In this document: positions 21,256 to 22,150 of the stretch, one piece after another
Numbering within the stretch: the stretch's first letter is position 1
Layout: every line of letters begins with the position of its first letter
Virus record (IMG/VR): IMGVR_UViG_3300005265_000120
Coordinates: 1 to 22,150 of that record
Strand: one strand, 5' to 3'
DNA length: 22,150 nucleotides
From: a virus
Translations under genes and position numbers: made by a program
Notes under the pieces: generated by a model
Told to the model about the DNA's origin: nothing
Seen by the model: the letters and a program-made list of their open reading frames with translations, nothing else
The model's database searches: none

Positions 21256-21729
21256 ATGGCAAATCACATGTATTTTGGTGAGACATTGACGGTATCAATA
21301 CAGGACGATGCAGCAACACCGAATAGCTACACTGTTGGCGTGATTCAGGACGTGACAATTACGGCGGCGTGGGATCTCAAGACACTGTATGGTGCTGGAT
21401 CGATCAAGCGACAGGGTGCAGCAAGGACGAACTTCAAAGTGGACGTTGAGGCGAAATATGGAGAATTTGACGGGTCGCTTATCCTTGCGATCATGGGAGA
21501 AGACGGCACGCCTGCTTCGTCAGGAAACGGCATTACAGATTCTCCATATCCAGAGTATTTCACGATCGAAGGCACGGTCACGGCTACTGATGGAACGAAC
21601 ACATACAAGGTGACGGTTGAGGACGTGGTATTCCATAATCTTGCATGGAACTTCACACCTGAGGAGTTCATTGTTGAGGACATCAAAGGTGAAGGTGCAG
21701 ACGTGAAGGTCACACAACCATCAGCGTGA
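21256..21729 (+). CDS. Major tail tube protein
   Basis: 157 residues, ATG after GGAGGTGAGATAAAA. Layout is of the beta-barrel tail tube family: N-terminal strand (YFGETLTVSIQDDAATPN), YTVGVIQDVTITAAWDLKTLYG, a helix after FKVDVEAKYGEFDGSLILAIMG, and strands around FTIEGTVTATDGTNTYKVTVEDVVFHNLAWNF, ending in FIVEDIKGEGADVKV. It sits between tail terminator and chaperone-like genes as in siphoviruses and myoviruses. Confidence 0.8.
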   Translation: MANHMYFGETLTVSIQDDAATPNSYTVGVIQDVTITAAWDLKTLYGAGSIKRQGAARTNFKVDVEAKYGEFDGSLILAIMGEDGTPASSGNGITDSPYPEYFTIEGTVTATDGTNTYKVTVEDVVFHNLAWNFTPEEFIVEDIKGEGADVKVTQPSA

Positions 21730-21737
21730 GGTGAACG

Positions 21738-22150
21738 ATGACGGAAAAACCAAAGATCAAGGGCATTGATGTCGATAAGTTCATCAAGGATCTGGAGCGA
21801 TACAAAGGAGAGAAACGGCAGGATATTCTTTCACAGTTGACAACAAAAGAGCATCTCATCTTGAAGATGTACACAGACACGATCTCAGTTCCATTTGAGC
21901 ATCCATTGGGAACGTTCGACATCAAGGTGCGTAAGAATATCTCAGATGCTGATACAAAGCGACTTATCGAAGCGACAAAGATCATTCAGAAAGGACGAGG
22001 GGATATTGAAAAAGCAGGTAAAGCACTGAATCAGGTACTTGCAAAGATCACGGTTGATCCAGATCTTGATGAAGAGTTCTGGGAATCAGGCGAATATTAC
22101 ACGACAGGTATGGCTATGAAGATCCTTGATCTTGCGATTGAGGCACAAGC
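21738..22150 (+). CDS. Tail assembly chaperone-like protein, 3' end cut by window
   Basis: 137 codons visible from ATG 21738 with GAGGTGAACG upstream; the frame is still open at base 22150. The product is helical and charged: KGIDVDKFIKDLERYKGEK, KEHLILKMYTDTISVPFEHP, LIEATKIIQKGRGDIEKAG, KILDLAIEAQ. A position directly after the tube gene is that of tail chaperones (gpG/gpGT), which coat the tape measure during assembly and are often followed by a programmed frameshift. That part is outside the window. Confidence 0.65.
   Translation, partial: MTEKPKIKGIDVDKFIKDLERYKGEKRQDILSQLTTKEHLILKMYTDTISVPFEHPLGTFDIKVRKNISDADTKRLIEATKIIQKGRGDIEKAGKALNQVLAKITVDPDLDEEFWESGEYYTTGMAMKILDLAIEAQ

Noticed and set aside
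1-22150. tRNA genes, integrase/att sites, insertion sequences, diversity-generating retroelements
   Set aside because: I looked for these and saw no cloverleaf, integrase, transposase or reverse transcriptase in the window; a virus or provirus state therefore cannot be decided.

Overview
This window looks like about half of the genome of a head-tailed virus (Caudoviricetes-type, HK97-fold capsid) or provirus that infects an archaeon. Every gene I accept is on the + strand, and most are packed with 1-20 bp overlaps or ATGA-type stop/start junctions. The archaeal assignment rests on repeated TATA boxes centred about 22-30 bases before start codons that have no leader (terS, the genes at 7472, 9326, 12904 and 15251), mixed with Shine-Dalgarno starts inside operons. 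Together with a B12-type (class II) ribonucleotide reductase and small ribbon-helix-helix-like and zinc-ribbon proteins, this fits a euryarchaeal host. A methane- or alkane-metabolising lineage is my guess and cannot be shown from this sequence.

Layout. (1) 1-5294, early/replication operon: the end of a class II ribonucleotide reductase, a 39-residue ORF, and a D5-like SF3 helicase. These are followed without a gap by a complete set of type IV-B CRISPR-Cas effector genes: csf1 (Cas8-like), cas11-like small subunit, csf2 (Cas7), csf3 (Cas5) and the CysH-like PP-loop gene typical of IV-B. No CRISPR array, Cas6, DinG, Cas1 or Cas2 is present. (2) 5295-5748, an AT-rich non-coding region with AAAAAACGATC repeats, three of them at an exact 12-bp period. 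It is a candidate replication origin or operator. (3) 5749-9282, small and large terminase, a ribbon-helix-helix regulator, a ParB/MT-A70 adenine methyltransferase fusion and a probable PD-(D/E)XK nuclease. (4) 9326-10293, a small regulator-like ORF, a two-helix membrane protein and a RAMP-like phage protein. (5) 10291-10603, an extraordinary non-coding array: a 10-mer (CATAATTGAC) separated by runs of NNNCC pentamers. On the bottom strand this reads (GGNNN)n, the pattern of two-tetrad G-quadruplexes. (6) 10749-22150, virion genes: zinc ribbon, portal with two zinc-knuckle insertions, a MuF-like head protein split from the portal by a 5-bp tandem duplication, neck/tail-completion protein, protease-scaffold, major capsid protein, capsid accessory and discoidin-like proteins, coiled-coil/TM protein, head-tail connector, tail terminator, tail tube, and the start of a tail-assembly chaperone cut by the window end.

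How it fits together. The ribonucleotide reductase and helicase support genome replication. The Csf/CysH genes appear to be translated from the same message, so the type IV-B complex is probably made early, alongside replication. The methyltransferase and nuclease could mark viral DNA and cut unmarked DNA. Regulatory small proteins with their own promoters interrupt the late region, and two of those promoters are nearly identical. The two points most worth a second look are the type IV-B system built into a viral replication operon and the pentamer/G-quadruplex array.
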